Under the pieces are notes generated by a model. It was not told where the DNA came from. It worked only from the letters and a program-made list of their open reading frames with translations, and made no database searches. 64,000 nucleotides of DNA from CAVXHQ01 sp963789535 (lineage in GTDB: Bacteria; Pseudomonadota; Alphaproteobacteria; Rhodobacterales; Rhodobacteraceae): contig CAWBKU010000002.1 of NCBI GenBank assembly GCA_963789535.1, positions 1 through 64,000 of the forward strand, written 5' to 3'. The translations under genes were made by a program, and so were the position numbers. Below are positions 24,119 through 33,380 of this stretch, one piece after another. How positions within the stretch are numbered: position 1 is the stretch's first letter; every line of letters starts with the position of its first letter.

Positions 24119-25618
24119 CTACTTCGGCCGGTTCCACGGCAGCAGGTCGTCCACGCGGGTGATCTTGTAGTCGGGGATGCGGGCGAGGGTATCGGCGAGC
24201 CAAGCCTGCGGATCGACACCGTTGAGCTTGGCGGTCTCGATGAGGGTATAGGCGATGGCAGCGGCGCGGCCGCCGGTGAGCGAGCCGACGAAGAGGTAGT
24301 TCTTCCGACCGATCGCGACGGAGCGCATCGCACGTTCGGCCGTGTTGTTGTCCAGCTCCAGGACCCCACAATCGAGATAGGGCCGGAGCCGCTTCATGCG
24401 GGTCAGGGCGTAGCGGATCGCCACGGCCAGCGGCGACTTGCCGGAGATGGATGGCAGCTGGAGGTGCAGCCAGGCCTCGAGGTCGTCGAAGATCGACACC
24501 GCCTTGGCCTGCCGGATCTCGACGCGCCTATCCGGGGGCGAGGCTCTCACCTCCTTCTCGACGCCGTAGAGTTGGGCGATGCGCGCGATGGCCTCCTCGG
24601 CGATGGCCGAGCCCTGGACCCGATGAACGTCGACGAACTTGCGCCTGACATGGGCCATGCAGGCGACCTCGCGGATGTCGCCGGACCGGTAGATGTCCTC
24701 GAACCCGGCGTAACCGTCGGCATGCATCCAGCCGCGGTAGTCGGCGAGATGGTCCTTCGGATGCTGACCCTTCCGATCCGGCGAGAACCGATACCAGCTG
24801 GCGGGCGGTGCGGCACCGCCCCAGGGTCGCTCATCTCGCGCATAGGCCCAGAGCCGTGCCGTGGCCGTCTTGCCGGTGCCGGGTGCCAGCATCCGGACGG
24901 GCGTGTCGTCCGCGAAGATCGCCTGTCCGGCCAAGACGTGCCGGCCGATGGCGTCCGCCAGCGGCTCGAGTAGCGCGGTGCTCTTCCCCACCCAGTCCGC
25001 CAGCGTCGAACGGTCGATGTCGAGCCCATCACGCTCGAAGATCTGGCTCTGGCGGTAGAGCGGCAGATGATCGGCGTATTTGTTGACCAGAACGTGGGCG
25101 AGCAGGCCAGGACCGGGGCGTCCACGCTCAATGGGGCGGGATGGCAGGGACGCCTGGGTGAAAGCTTCGCAGCCGGAACACGCGAAGCGCGGTCGCACGA
25201 TGCGGTTCACGATGAACCGCCCGGGCACATACTCGAGTTCCTCGGTCACGTCCTCGCCCAAGCGACGCAGCACGCCGCCGCACTGGGCGCAGTCATCGTC
25301 GCCGGTGGTGAGTTCGACTTCCATCCGCGGAATGTGATCCGGGATCGGGCGGCGCTTCGGCTTGTCCTTGGGCTCCTCGTCGGGAAGCCGCAGCTTCGCC
25401 GTCATCTTCGCGATCGAGATCTCGGTCGCCTCGAGCGCCAGCTGAAGCTGCTCGATGGTCTCCGACGAGGTGCCGAACCGGGAGTTGCGGTGACCGGCAA
25501 GCTGATGCTGGAGCTTCATGATCAGCATCGCCTGCGACTTAACCTCGGCCAGAAGCAGGGCCGTGAAGTGACGTAGTTCGTCGGGATCTTCCGGCAGGGA
25601 TCGGGCGGTGTAGAGCAT
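24119..25618 (-). CDS. tnpC: IS66-family transposase TnpC
   Basis: The 499-residue transposase starts at 25618 (MLYTARSLPEDPDELRHF). It has the N-terminal coiled-coil region, the zinc-binding segment (CAQCGG ... CSGC, residues about 130-170), and the DDE residues in FADDTPVRM, MHADGYAGFEDIY and ELDNNTAERAMRSVAIGRKN. It ends with the IS66 C-terminal motif DDLLPWNRPK. Full length and intact, so this element could be active. Confidence 0.93.
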   Translation of the reverse strand: MLYTARSLPEDPDELRHFTALLLAEVKSQAMLIMKLQHQLAGHRNSRFGTSSETIEQLQLALEATEISIAKMTAKLRLPDEEPKDKPKRRPIPDHIPRMEVELTTGDDDCAQCGGVLRRLGEDVTEELEYVPGRFIVNRIVRPRFACSGCEAFTQASLPSRPIERGRPGPGLLAHVLVNKYADHLPLYRQSQIFERDGLDIDRSTLADWVGKSTALLEPLADAIGRHVLAGQAIFADDTPVRMLAPGTGKTATARLWAYARDERPWGGAAPPASWYRFSPDRKGQHPKDHLADYRGWMHADGYAGFEDIYRSGDIREVACMAHVRRKFVDVHRVQGSAIAEEAIARIAQLYGVEKEVRASPPDRRVEIRQAKAVSIFDDLEAWLHLQLPSISGKSPLAVAIRYALTRMKRLRPYLDCGVLELDNNTAERAMRSVAIGRKNYLFVGSLTGGRAAAIAYTLIETAKLNGVDPQAWLADTLARIPDYKITRVDDLLPWNRPK

Positions 25619-25677
25619 GCCAGAACATAGCAAATTATGAGCCTGACGGGAATCCTCGATGCGCGCGCCTTGCCAGA

Positions 25678-26025
25678 TTATCCCGCTCTGAGCGGCTTCC
25701 AGCTGCGCTGCGGCTGTCGCCAGTCGATGCCCTCCAGGAGCATCGCCAACTGCGCCGCCGTCAGAGAGATCTTGCCCTCCTTCGCCGACGGCCAGACGAA
25801 CCGGCCCGTCTCCAGGCGCTTGGAGAACAGGCATGCGCCCTGGCCGTCCCACCAGATGATCTTGACCAGATCGCCGCGCCGCCCCCGGAAGACGAACATG
25901 TGGCCCACGAACGGATCCAGCTTCAGCGTCTCCTCCGCCTGCGCGGCCAGCGTCGTGAACCCGCGCCGCATGTCGGTCACCCCCGCCGCCAGCCAGACCC
26001 GCGTGTTCGACGGAACGGGGATCAT
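25678..26025 (-). CDS. tnpB: IS66-family accessory protein TnpB
   Basis: The 115-residue product carries VTDMRRGFTTLAAQAEETLK, VFRGRRGDLVKIIWWDGQG and LFSKRLETGRFVWP, all typical of IS66 Orf2. Its start overlaps the tnpA stop by four bases. Confidence 0.93.
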   Translation of the reverse strand: MIPVPSNTRVWLAAGVTDMRRGFTTLAAQAEETLKLDPFVGHMFVFRGRRGDLVKIIWWDGQGACLFSKRLETGRFVWPSAKEGKISLTAAQLAMLLEGIDWRQPQRSWKPLRAG

Positions 26026-26402
26026 CCCGACAGACCCCGGATCAGCCGGGCCAGCGCCTCGGGGTCGTAAGTCCCGACGATCCGCAGCCGATGGCCGCCC
26101 GCGACGTCGATCTCGATCGTGCCAGGCGCAGGCGTCGGATCGGACACTGACGCCAGATCTTCGCTTTGTGGCTGATTGACGATCTGAACCGGCAGGAAGC
26201 CATGCGGCTCGACCGCGGGCTCGTCGGCTACAGTGCCGACAGCGGCAAATCGTGCATCGCGCAGCCACGTGAAAACCAAGTTCGCATTGACGTCGTAGCG
26301 CCGCGCGACCTGGCTGACCGACACGCCCGCCACCCGCGTCTGCTCGCAGATCGCCCGCTTCTCGTCGTCGCTCCAGATCCTGCGCTTGCGCCGCTTCGAC
26401 AC
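26022..26402 (-). CDS. tnpA: IS66-family transposase TnpA
   Basis: The 126-residue protein has an N-terminal helix-turn-helix (RIWSDDEKRAICEQTRVAG, SQVARRYDVNANLVFTWLRD), as in IS66 Orf1. It ends in the segment HRLRIVGTYDPEALARLIRG and overlaps tnpB. Confidence 0.9.
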   Translation of the reverse strand: MSKRRKRRIWSDDEKRAICEQTRVAGVSVSQVARRYDVNANLVFTWLRDARFAAVGTVADEPAVEPHGFLPVQIVNQPQSEDLASVSDPTPAPGTIEIDVAGGHRLRIVGTYDPEALARLIRGLSG

Positions 26403-26489
26403 CCTACGACCCCGATAATGTCCACTATCCCTTAGTGGACACTATCGACGGGCAGACGCCGCCGTCAGAGCAGCGAGCCCGGACAGTTA

Positions 26490-27415
26490 CTCTACAGCGG
26501 CCTCCTCGGAATCCGGATGATCGAAAGGCTTTGCAGACAGGCAATTTCCGGGACCGTTTCTGAAGAGGCGCTGGATCACCGCGGTTTTGACCCGTTGGCC
26601 GATCCCGGTATACCGTATTGGATGAGCCGATCCGGGAACGTCAGGGACAACGCGGCGATGGGGAGCGTCTTTTTGTCCAAAGACCGACTGCACGCCCGGC
26701 GAGGCCCGCGCGGATGTGTTCGCCTCCGTCGAGCGGATCGACACTCCGGTCCGGCGGCACGCGACCATCGGATATCCCGCCGCAATGCCAGTCGGTGCGG
26801 GCAGCGCGAAAGCTCGAATTGCCGCCGACGAGACCGGCAGCGGGCCGAATATCCGGTCCGCAGAAGCAACGGCCAACGACGGCGCGGCGCGGGAGGCCGA
26901 ACCGGCTGACCAGCGTTACCTTGGCGGCGGCTACCGGGCAGGGTTCGGCGCGGAAGATGCCGGCCGATCCCGCTCCGGACCCCGAAGGGATATCCCGCCC
27001 CGGCGTCGACCCCGTTCCGGGAACGGGCCCCTGCGTTCTCATCCCGCATGGTCCGGTCATGGCCGCTCCATGCCATTGGGTCACCACGATCGACCCGTCG
27101 GACGTGGCGCGCCGGGATCGCCGCCGTCGACGGATTGCAATACGCATTGGTCGCATGGTTCAGCAAGGATGAGGTGTGCGGTGGCCGCCTTGGCGGAACC
27201 GACGGCGGCCCGCCGCGCGGGGATGTCGCCGCCGCCGCGGTCATCGTCGACGGTTTTGGCGATGCCGCGGACCTGAGTGTCGGGGCGGCCCGGATGCCCT
27301 CGGGCGCGCTGATCGTCCCGTTCGATGGCGCCTTTTTGGAACCAGATCGCGGTGAGGGGGGTTCATCCTGCCTACACCAAGTAGGGGGATGCGTCCCAGA
27401 AAAGGATCATGTGCC
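26490..27415. other. Gene-free GC-rich stretch
   Basis: About 930 bases in which I can support no gene. Open frames exist on both strands but their translations are Arg/Pro/Gly-rich with no recognisable domain. The segment sits between an IS66 element and a DUF305 pseudogene, so it may be decayed coding DNA. Confidence 0.6.
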
Positions 27416-27876
27416 ATGGCAGAGAACGAACGAGACCACGCAGGCGGCGGAATGGGATACGGCCCGTTCGGGGCGATGATCATCGCCTCGACGGTCATGA
27501 TATTCGGGCCGGTGTACTTGGATATATACGCGCCGGATCACCTCCCCTTCTCGCAGACGGGCATTGCGCTCTATACCGGCGGGGCCATGGCGATCATCAC
27601 GCTGGCGCTCATTCAGGGCATGTATACGAACCGGAAGGTGGACAGGGTGGTCGTCTCCGGCACGGCGTCGCGGTCGCAGGGCGAGCCGGACTTGGCCGTT
27701 CAGCGGTCACGATCGGCGACGTCGCGGGAATGACGGCAATGTTCCGCACGATCCGATCGCGATCCCGACCCGTGAACCGGACAGTATTTCCGATCTGCGC
27801 GTGCGGATGCTGGCCGATGCGATCATCGCCGCACGGGGCCGCACGGGAGGCCGCGATCGCCGGGATGATGACCTAG
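27416..27876 (+). pseudogene. DUF305 membrane protein, degraded
   Basis: From ATG 27416 the frame encodes MAENERDHAGGGMGYGPF and two membrane segments in the DUF305 arrangement (IIASTVMIFGPVYLDIY, GGAMAIITLALIQGMYTNRK). The C-terminal DUF305 core survives only in other frames, recognisable as VPHDPIAIPTREPDSISDLR then VRMLADAII, then AREAAIAGMMT before the stop at 27876. The expected HH of the PHHS motif reads PHDP. At least two frame changes are needed. DUF305 proteins are often near metal-resistance genes. Confidence 0.75.
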
Positions 27877-27955
27877 TCATCGGCAGCGAAGTGGACGGCG
27901 ACGTCCCGGCGGGCACCCCCCGCACCGAAAGATACCGACGAAGGGAGACCATACC

Positions 27956-28771
27956 ATGACCGCAACCGACATCATCGACGGCCCGGACGCCGCCCGCGCC
28001 AAGAGCCAGGGCACCGCGAAGGTCGCCTCTCTCTACCGCATGGCGATGCCGGGGCACCTGTGCCCGTTCGGATTGAAGTCCAAGTCGCTTCTGGAACGCA
28101 AGGGCTACGAGGTGAACGACAACCTGTTGACCACGCGCGAAGAGGTCGATGCCTTCAAGGCCGCCCATGAGGTGAAGACGACCCCCATCGCGTTCATCGA
28201 CGGCACCAAGATCGGCGGCTACACCGACCTCAAGAAACACTTCGGCTATCGTGTTCTGGGAGAGGACGACACGACCTACAGGCCGATCGTCGCGATCTTC
28301 GGCTCGACCGCCCTGATGGCTCTCGCCCTTACGCTCAACCTCTACGACGGTCTGTCGGCTGTCGCCTTCCTGATGTGGTTCTTTGCCATGTCCATGGTCG
28401 TCCTCGCGATCCAGAAGTTGCAGGACGTCGGGGGCTTCGTGAACGGGTTCCTCGGCTACGACCTGCTGGCACGGCGCTATGTGCCCTACGGCTATGCCTA
28501 TCCGTTCCTCGAACTCTACGCCGGCGTGGGCATGATGGCGTTGATCGGCACCGTCTCCGCGCTTATCTGGCTGGTTGCTCCGGTCGGCATCCTCATCGGC
28601 ACCATCGGCGCGGTCAGCGTGATCAAGGCGGTCTATATCGAAAAGCGCGACCTGAAATGCGCCTGTGTCGGCGGCGGGTCGAACGTGCCGCTGGGGGCGA
28701 TCTCGCTGTCGGAGAACCTGATCATGGCGGGAATGGGGGTCTGGATGCTCGGGATGTGGTTTGCGGGCTGA
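27956..28771 (+). CDS. Glutaredoxin-MauE/DoxX-like fusion membrane protein
   Basis: The 271-residue protein joins an N-terminal glutaredoxin-like domain (residues about 25-105) to a C-terminal four-helix MauE/DoxX-like membrane domain (residues about 110-270). In the redox motif the first Cys is in GHLCPFGLKS, so the site is CPFG rather than CPYC, a monothiol-like form. The cis-Pro segment is KTTPIAFIDGTKIGGYTDLK. A cytoplasmic-side CACVGGGSNVPLG loop near the C-terminus has two more cysteines. It follows the DUF305 pseudogene and probably moves electrons across the inner membrane; the partner is unknown. Confidence 0.8.
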   Translation: MTATDIIDGPDAARAKSQGTAKVASLYRMAMPGHLCPFGLKSKSLLERKGYEVNDNLLTTREEVDAFKAAHEVKTTPIAFIDGTKIGGYTDLKKHFGYRVLGEDDTTYRPIVAIFGSTALMALALTLNLYDGLSAVAFLMWFFAMSMVVLAIQKLQDVGGFVNGFLGYDLLARRYVPYGYAYPFLELYAGVGMMALIGTVSALIWLVAPVGILIGTIGAVSVIKAVYIEKRDLKCACVGGGSNVPLGAISLSENLIMAGMGVWMLGMWFAG

Positions 28772-29296
28772 TCCTCCGGGGCGAGGTCCATCGCGGATGC
28801 TCGACGCCATGATCCTCACCCGTCGGCAGTTCTTGCGAAGACCTGACCCGTCTCTCCCGGAGCGGCGCCGGTGCCGGGGGGTGGCTTTGCACGGGCGTCC
28901 GACGGGCCGTCCGTCCGAGGCGCGGCCTTGCCCGATGGGCATCGCCGCCGGACGCGCCGTGTTTCCCGCATCCATCCCTTTTACCCGTCTTGGTCCGACG
29001 ACAATCCTGCCGTCGGTTTCGGGCCGTCCGGCGCCGAACCGCACAGCGCGGCATCGGGCCGGTTCCCGACCCGCCGTGACAGGGTGCCCGCATCTGCCGG
29101 CCGATGCGGCGCGCTCCTGAAACAGGCGCATCCCCTGCCTTGAAAACCATGCGTCCGCCGCCGGACCCAGCGCCACGAATTGCCTCGGGGAATTCGACGT
29201 CGAAATCTGTCGCGGATTTCGTTTCGCCGGACGTGCTTCGTTCGCCTTCGGCTGGACAGCGCGCCCCCGGATCGCTAACCCGGCCCGAGAAGTGTC
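28772..29296. other. Intergenic stretch with possible Tat-signal remnant
   Basis: No intact gene can be supported. ATG 28809 opens a frame whose first residues, MILTRRQFLRR, look like a twin-arginine signal, but the following sequence is Arg/Pro-rich in every frame. It may be the remnant of an exported oxidase beside the DUF305 gene. The twin-hairpin repeat (29176-29221) lies in this stretch. Confidence 0.4.
29176..29221. repeat. Twin-hairpin 46-nt repeat, copy 1
   Basis: Layout 10-1-10, spacer ACGT, 10-1-10. First arms CGAATTGCCT / GGGGAATTCG pair with one mismatch and one G-T wobble. Second arms CGAAATCTGT / GCGGATTTCG pair throughout with two wobbles. It lies upstream of zwf. Confidence 0.75.
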
Positions 29297-29312
29297 ACGT
29301 TAGCGCTAACGT
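29297..29312. promoter_or_regulatory. 16-bp perfect palindrome upstream of zwf
   Basis: ACGTTAGCGCTAACGT is a perfect palindrome 22 bases before the zwf start. The core TTAGCGCTAA is of the LacI-family operator type. Its place at the head of zwf-pgl-pgi suggests repression by a sugar-responsive LacI-type regulator. The regulator is not in this window. Confidence 0.6.
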
Positions 29313-29333
29313 CCAAACCTCCAGGAGGGCCCG

Positions 29334-30788
29334 ATGGTCTCCCGCGTCATTCCCGTCGACCCGTTCGATCTGGTGATCTTCGGCGGCACCGGCGATCTGG
29401 CCCGCCGCAAGATCCTGCCCGGCCTCTTTCGCCGGTTCCGCACGGGCCAGATGCCCGCCGAGGCGCGCATCGTCGGCGCCGCCCGGTCCGACCTCGACGA
29501 TGCCGGCTATCGCAAGATGATCCGCGCGGCCATCGCCGAGTTCGGGGCAGAGGAGGCCAAGGACAAGAAGGGGATCGAGGCCTTCCTCGAGCGGCTCCAC
29601 TATATCGCGATCGACGCCACCGGCGACGCGGGGTGGAAAGAGCTTGCCGCGCTGGTGCGTGACGACGTCGTCAAGGCGTTCTATTTCTCGGTCGCCCCGT
29701 CGCTGTTCGGTGCGCTGGCCGAGCGTCTGTACAAGCACAAGATCGCCGACCGCAAGGCGCGGATCGTGGTGGAAAAGCCGTTCGGCCGCGACCTCGGATC
29801 GGCACAGGAGCTGAACACCACATTGGCCAGGCATTTCCGCGAGAGCCAGATCTACCGGATCGACCATTATCTGGGCAAGGAAACGGTGCAGAACCTGATG
29901 GCCGTCCGCTTCGGCAACGTCCTGTTCGAGCCGCTGTGGAACAATCACTATGTCGACCACATCCAGATCACCGTCGCCGAGACCGTCGGCGTCGGCGGGC
30001 GCGGCAGCTACTATGACAAGTCCGGCGCGATGCGCGACATGGTGCAGAACCACCTCATGCAGCTCCTCTGCCTGATCGCGATGGAGCCGCCGGGGCAGTT
30101 CGAGGCCAATGCGGTACGCGACGAGAAACTCAAGGTGATCCGCGCCTTGCAGCCGGTGGCGCCGCACCACATCGTGCGCGGTCAATATGGCGCCGAGGGC
30201 AAGAACAAGGGCTATCGCGACGACGCCGAGAACCCGAAGAGTTTCACCGAGAGCTTCATCGCCCTGCGGTGCGAGATCGCCAACTGGCGGTGGGCAGGCG
30301 TGCCGTTCTATCTGCGCACCGGCAAGAAGCTGAAGGGGCGGTCGAGCGAAATCGCGGTGGTGTTCAAGGATCTGGGCCACACGATCTTCGAGGGCGACGA
30401 GGCGCGTCACCGCAACATCCTCGCCATCCGGTTGCAGCCGAACGAGGGTATGGACCTTCAGGTCACGATCAAGGAGCCGGGACCGGGGGGGATGCGGCTC
30501 GTCGATGTGCCGCTCGACATGACCTTTGCGGACGCGCTGGGGGACGAGGCCGGGGACGTGACGGACGCCTACGAGCGTCTTATCATGGACGTGATCCGCG
30601 GCAACCAGACGCTGTTCATGCGCGGCGACGAGGTCGAGGCGGCCTGGGCCTGGACCGATCCGCTCATCGCCGGCTGGGAGGCGCGGCACGACGTGCCCAA
30701 GGTCTACGACGCGGGCTCGAGCGGTCCCGAGGATGCGCTGGCGCTGATGCACCGCGACGGGCGCAAATGGCGCGAGATCAAGAACTAG
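29334..30788 (+). CDS. zwf: Glucose-6-phosphate 1-dehydrogenase
   Basis: The 484-residue enzyme oxidises glucose 6-phosphate to 6-phosphogluconolactone. The NAD(P)-binding motif FGGTGDLARRKILPGLF is at residues about 15-31 and the active-site motif RIDHYLGKETVQN at about 178-190. It continues full length to EDALALMHRDGRKWREI. The start follows AGGAGGG. It heads a cluster with pgl and pgi and feeds the Entner-Doudoroff or pentose phosphate route. Confidence 0.96.
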   Translation: MVSRVIPVDPFDLVIFGGTGDLARRKILPGLFRRFRTGQMPAEARIVGAARSDLDDAGYRKMIRAAIAEFGAEEAKDKKGIEAFLERLHYIAIDATGDAGWKELAALVRDDVVKAFYFSVAPSLFGALAERLYKHKIADRKARIVVEKPFGRDLGSAQELNTTLARHFRESQIYRIDHYLGKETVQNLMAVRFGNVLFEPLWNNHYVDHIQITVAETVGVGGRGSYYDKSGAMRDMVQNHLMQLLCLIAMEPPGQFEANAVRDEKLKVIRALQPVAPHHIVRGQYGAEGKNKGYRDDAENPKSFTESFIALRCEIANWRWAGVPFYLRTGKKLKGRSSEIAVVFKDLGHTIFEGDEARHRNILAIRLQPNEGMDLQVTIKEPGPGGMRLVDVPLDMTFADALGDEAGDVTDAYERLIMDVIRGNQTLFMRGDEVEAAWAWTDPLIAGWEARHDVPKVYDAGSSGPEDALALMHRDGRKWREIKN

Positions 30789-30893
30789 GGCGGGGCACTT
30801 CGCCGGCGCAGGTTGACAGCGTGGGTCGGGTGGCGTGGAGTCGCGCGTGACCCGATGCCCCGGGAACATGCGCCGCGGCGCGCGAGGATGACT

Positions 30894-31562
30894 ATGGAAC
30901 TTATCGAATATCCCGACGCCGAGATGATGATGATGCAACTCGCCACCAAGCTGGCGGGCGCGTTGCGCCAGGCGCTGACGAACCACGACACCGTCAGTTT
31001 CGCGGTGCCCGGCGGCACCACGCCGGGGCCGGCGTTCGACAGCCTGTGCGCCGCCGACCTCGACTGGTCCCGTGTTCACATCCTGCTGACGGACGAGCGC
31101 TGGGTGCCCGAAGACGATCCGCGTTCCAACACCCGCCTGCTGCGCGAACGCCTGCTGGTCGACCGGGCGGCGGCCGCGAGGCTGGTGCCGTTCTATGCGG
31201 CCGGCACGCCCGAAGAGGCGCTGCCCGCCCTGCGCGAGGCGCTGGCGGCGGAATTGCCGCTGTCGCTCTGCCTGCTCGGGATGGGGACGGACATGCACAC
31301 GGCGTCGATCTTTCCGGGCGCCGATAACCTCGACGCGGCGCTGCATGGCGAGGACACCCTCGTCGCGATGCGCGCGCCGGGCGCACCCGAGGCGCGGATC
31401 ACGCTCTCGGCGCCGGTGCTGAACGATGCGATGAGCCGCCACATCCTCATCGTCGGCGAGGCCAAGCGAGCAGCGCTCGAACGCGCGCGGGGTCTGCCGA
31501 CCGAGGAGGCACCGGTAGCGGCGATCCTCAAGGGCGCGACCGTGCACTGGGCAAAGGAATGA
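30894..31562 (+). CDS. pgl: 6-phosphogluconolactonase
   Basis: The 222-residue protein hydrolyses the lactone made by Zwf. Family motifs are FAVPGGTTPGPAFDSL, HILLTDERWVPEDDPRSNTR and LCLLGMGTDMHTASIFPG. The start is taken at 30894 with GAGGATG upstream; an ATG two codons earlier is also possible. Its stop overlaps the pgi start (ATGA), so the pair is translationally coupled. Confidence 0.93.
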   Translation: MELIEYPDAEMMMMQLATKLAGALRQALTNHDTVSFAVPGGTTPGPAFDSLCAADLDWSRVHILLTDERWVPEDDPRSNTRLLRERLLVDRAAAARLVPFYAAGTPEEALPALREALAAELPLSLCLLGMGTDMHTASIFPGADNLDAALHGEDTLVAMRAPGAPEARITLSAPVLNDAMSRHILIVGEAKRAALERARGLPTEEAPVAAILKGATVHWAKE

Positions 31563-33164
31563 GCGACATGTGGGACGACCTGCGCGCCCATGCGGCGCGG
31601 TTCGCCGACCGCCGGATCGAGGCGCTGATCGAGACGCGGCCCGGTTTCGTGCTCGACGTGGGCGACATGCGCCTCGACTATGCCAAGACCAACATCGACG
31701 AGACGGCCCTGGGGCTTGTTGATCGGCCTGCTGGACGAGACGGACGTGGCCGAGCGGCGCGAGGCGATGTTCCGCGGCGAGGCGATCAACGAAACCGAGG
31801 GGCGCGCCGTCCTGCACACGGCCCTGCGCAACCTCGACGGCGATCCGGTGATCGTCGACGGCATCGACGTAATCCCCGGTGTGCGCGCCACGCTGGATGC
31901 GATGGAGGTCTTTGCCGAGGCGGTGCGGGGGGGCGGCTTTGCCGGGCAGGGCGGGGCGATCACCGACGTTGTGAACATCGGCATCGGCGGCTCGGACCTC
32001 GGTCCCGCGATGGCGGTGCGGGCGCTGGCGCCCTATCACGATGGTCCGCGCTGTCATTTCGTGTCGAACGTCGACCCGGCCGACATCGCGGCGGTGCTGC
32101 GCACCTGCGATCCGGCGACGACGCTGGTGATCGTGGCGTCAAAGACCTTTACCACCATCGAGACGATGACCAACGCCCGCACGGCCCGCGCCTGGATGGG
32201 CGAGGCGGTGGCTGACCCCGGCGCGCAGTTCGCGGCGCTGTCGACGGCGGCGGAGAAGACCGCCGATTTCGGCATCGATGCGTCCCGCGTCTTCGGATTC
32301 GAGGATTGGGTCGGCGGGCGCTATTCGATGTGGGGGCCGATCGGCCTCTCGCTCATGATCGCCATCGGTGGCCCGGCGTTCCGCGCCTTTCTGCGCGGCG
32401 CGCAGGCGATGGACGTGCATTTCCGCGCCGCCCCCTGGCGCGAGAACATGCCCGCCCTGCTGGCCCTGACCGGCATCTGGCACAATCAGGTCTGCGGCTA
32501 CGCCACGCGCGCGGTGCTGCCCTATGACGAGCTGCTGGGACGGCTGCCCGCCTATCTCCAGCAACTCGAGATGGAGAGCAACGGCAAGGGCGTGTCGATG
32601 GACGGCGCCGCCCTGAGCGTCGACAGCGGCCCCGTCGTCTGGGGTGAGCCGGGCACCAACGGGCAGCATGCGTTCTACCAGTTGATCCATCAGGGCACCC
32701 GCGTCGTGCCCTGCGAATTCCTCGTCGCCGCCCGCGGCCACGAAGAGGCGCTGCACCATCAGCACCAGTTGCTCGTCGCCAATTGCCTGGCGCAGAGCGA
32801 GGCGCTGATGAAAGGGCGCAGCCTCGACGCGGCGCGGGAAATCATGGCCGCAAAGGGCCTGACGGGGGCCGAACTCGACCGGCAGGCCGCGCACCGTGTC
32901 TTTCCGGGCAACCGGCCCTCCGTGACGCTCGCCTATCCGCTGCTCGACCCGTTCCGGCTGGGACAGATCGTGGCGCTCTATGAACATCGCGTGTTCGTCG
33001 AGGGGATCGTGCTGGGGATCAACTCCTACGACCAGTGGGGGGTGGAACTGGGCAAGGAGCTTGCGACCGCGCTGCAACCGGTGGTCGAAGGGTCCGAGAG
33101 TCCGGACGGCAAGGATGCCTCGACGGCGGGCCTCGTCGGGTTCCTGCGGGCGCACGGGGTCTGA
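31559..33164 (+). pseudogene. pgi: Glucose-6-phosphate isomerase, one-base frameshift
   Basis: The enzyme interconverts glucose 6-phosphate and fructose 6-phosphate. The first 53 or so residues (MSDMWDDLRAHAARFADRRI ... TNIDETALGL) are in one frame and the rest (LIGLLDETDVAERREAMFRG onward) is in another. One extra T at about 31716 explains the shift. The remainder is normal, with NIGIGGSDLGPAM, the signature GEPGTNGQHAFYQLIHQGT and the C-terminal DQWGVELGKELA. Likely a sequence error, since the rest is under no visible decay. Confidence 0.87.
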
Positions 33165-33189
33165 CCGGGCGCTGCGCCGACGCCGGAAC

Positions 33190-33235
33190 CAAACTCTTTC
33201 AAAGAGTTTGACGCCGAAGTTTTGGAAAAACTTCG
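33190..33235. repeat. Twin-hairpin 46-nt repeat, copy 2
   Basis: Same 10-1-10, 4-nt spacer (ACGC), 10-1-10 layout. First arms CAAACTCTTT / AAAGAGTTTG are a perfect palindrome around C. Second arms CGAAGTTTTG / AAAAACTTCG pair at nine of ten positions. It lies between pgi and tRNA-Gly, which converge, and could act as a terminator. Confidence 0.8.
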
Positions 33236-33262
33236 CGCCCGGCATCCGATGACGGGGGAGTC

Positions 33263-33336
33263 TGGAGCGGGTAACGGGAATTGAACCCGTAACTAAAGCT
33301 TGGGAAGCTGCCGTGATACCTTTTCACCATACCCGC
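33263..33336 (-). tRNA. tRNA-Gly (CCC)
   Basis: The minus strand folds as a cloverleaf with acceptor GCGGGTA / TACCCGC, anticodon loop TTCCCAA (anticodon CCC), T-arm ACGGG-TTCAATT-CCCGT and encoded CCA. Confidence 0.93.
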
Positions 33337-33380
33337 GCCCGGGGACGGATACGCAGAGCTGCCGCCATCGTCAATGGGGT

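Larger units (their letters stand above)
24097..26489 (-). mobile_element. IS66-family element, apparently complete
   Basis: Terminal inverted repeats GTAACCGTCCGGGCT (24097-24120 region) and GTAACTGTCCGGGCT (reverse, ending 26489) bound three genes, tnpA-tnpB-tnpC, on the minus strand. The flanking octamers TTTACAGC (24089-24096) and TCTACAGC (26490-26497) match at seven of eight positions, consistent with the 8-bp target duplication of IS66. It is a different IS66 subtype from the one at 4291. Confidence 0.9.

Noticed and set aside
24097..26489. IS66 element as part of the tRNA-Phe island
   Set aside because: The attR repeat ends at 23931 and the IS66 has its own inverted repeats and target duplication, so it is a separate insertion.
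29295..32057. 920-codon minus-strand frame opposite zwf, pgl and pgi
   Set aside because: No recognisable domain and it is the antisense of three well-known genes.
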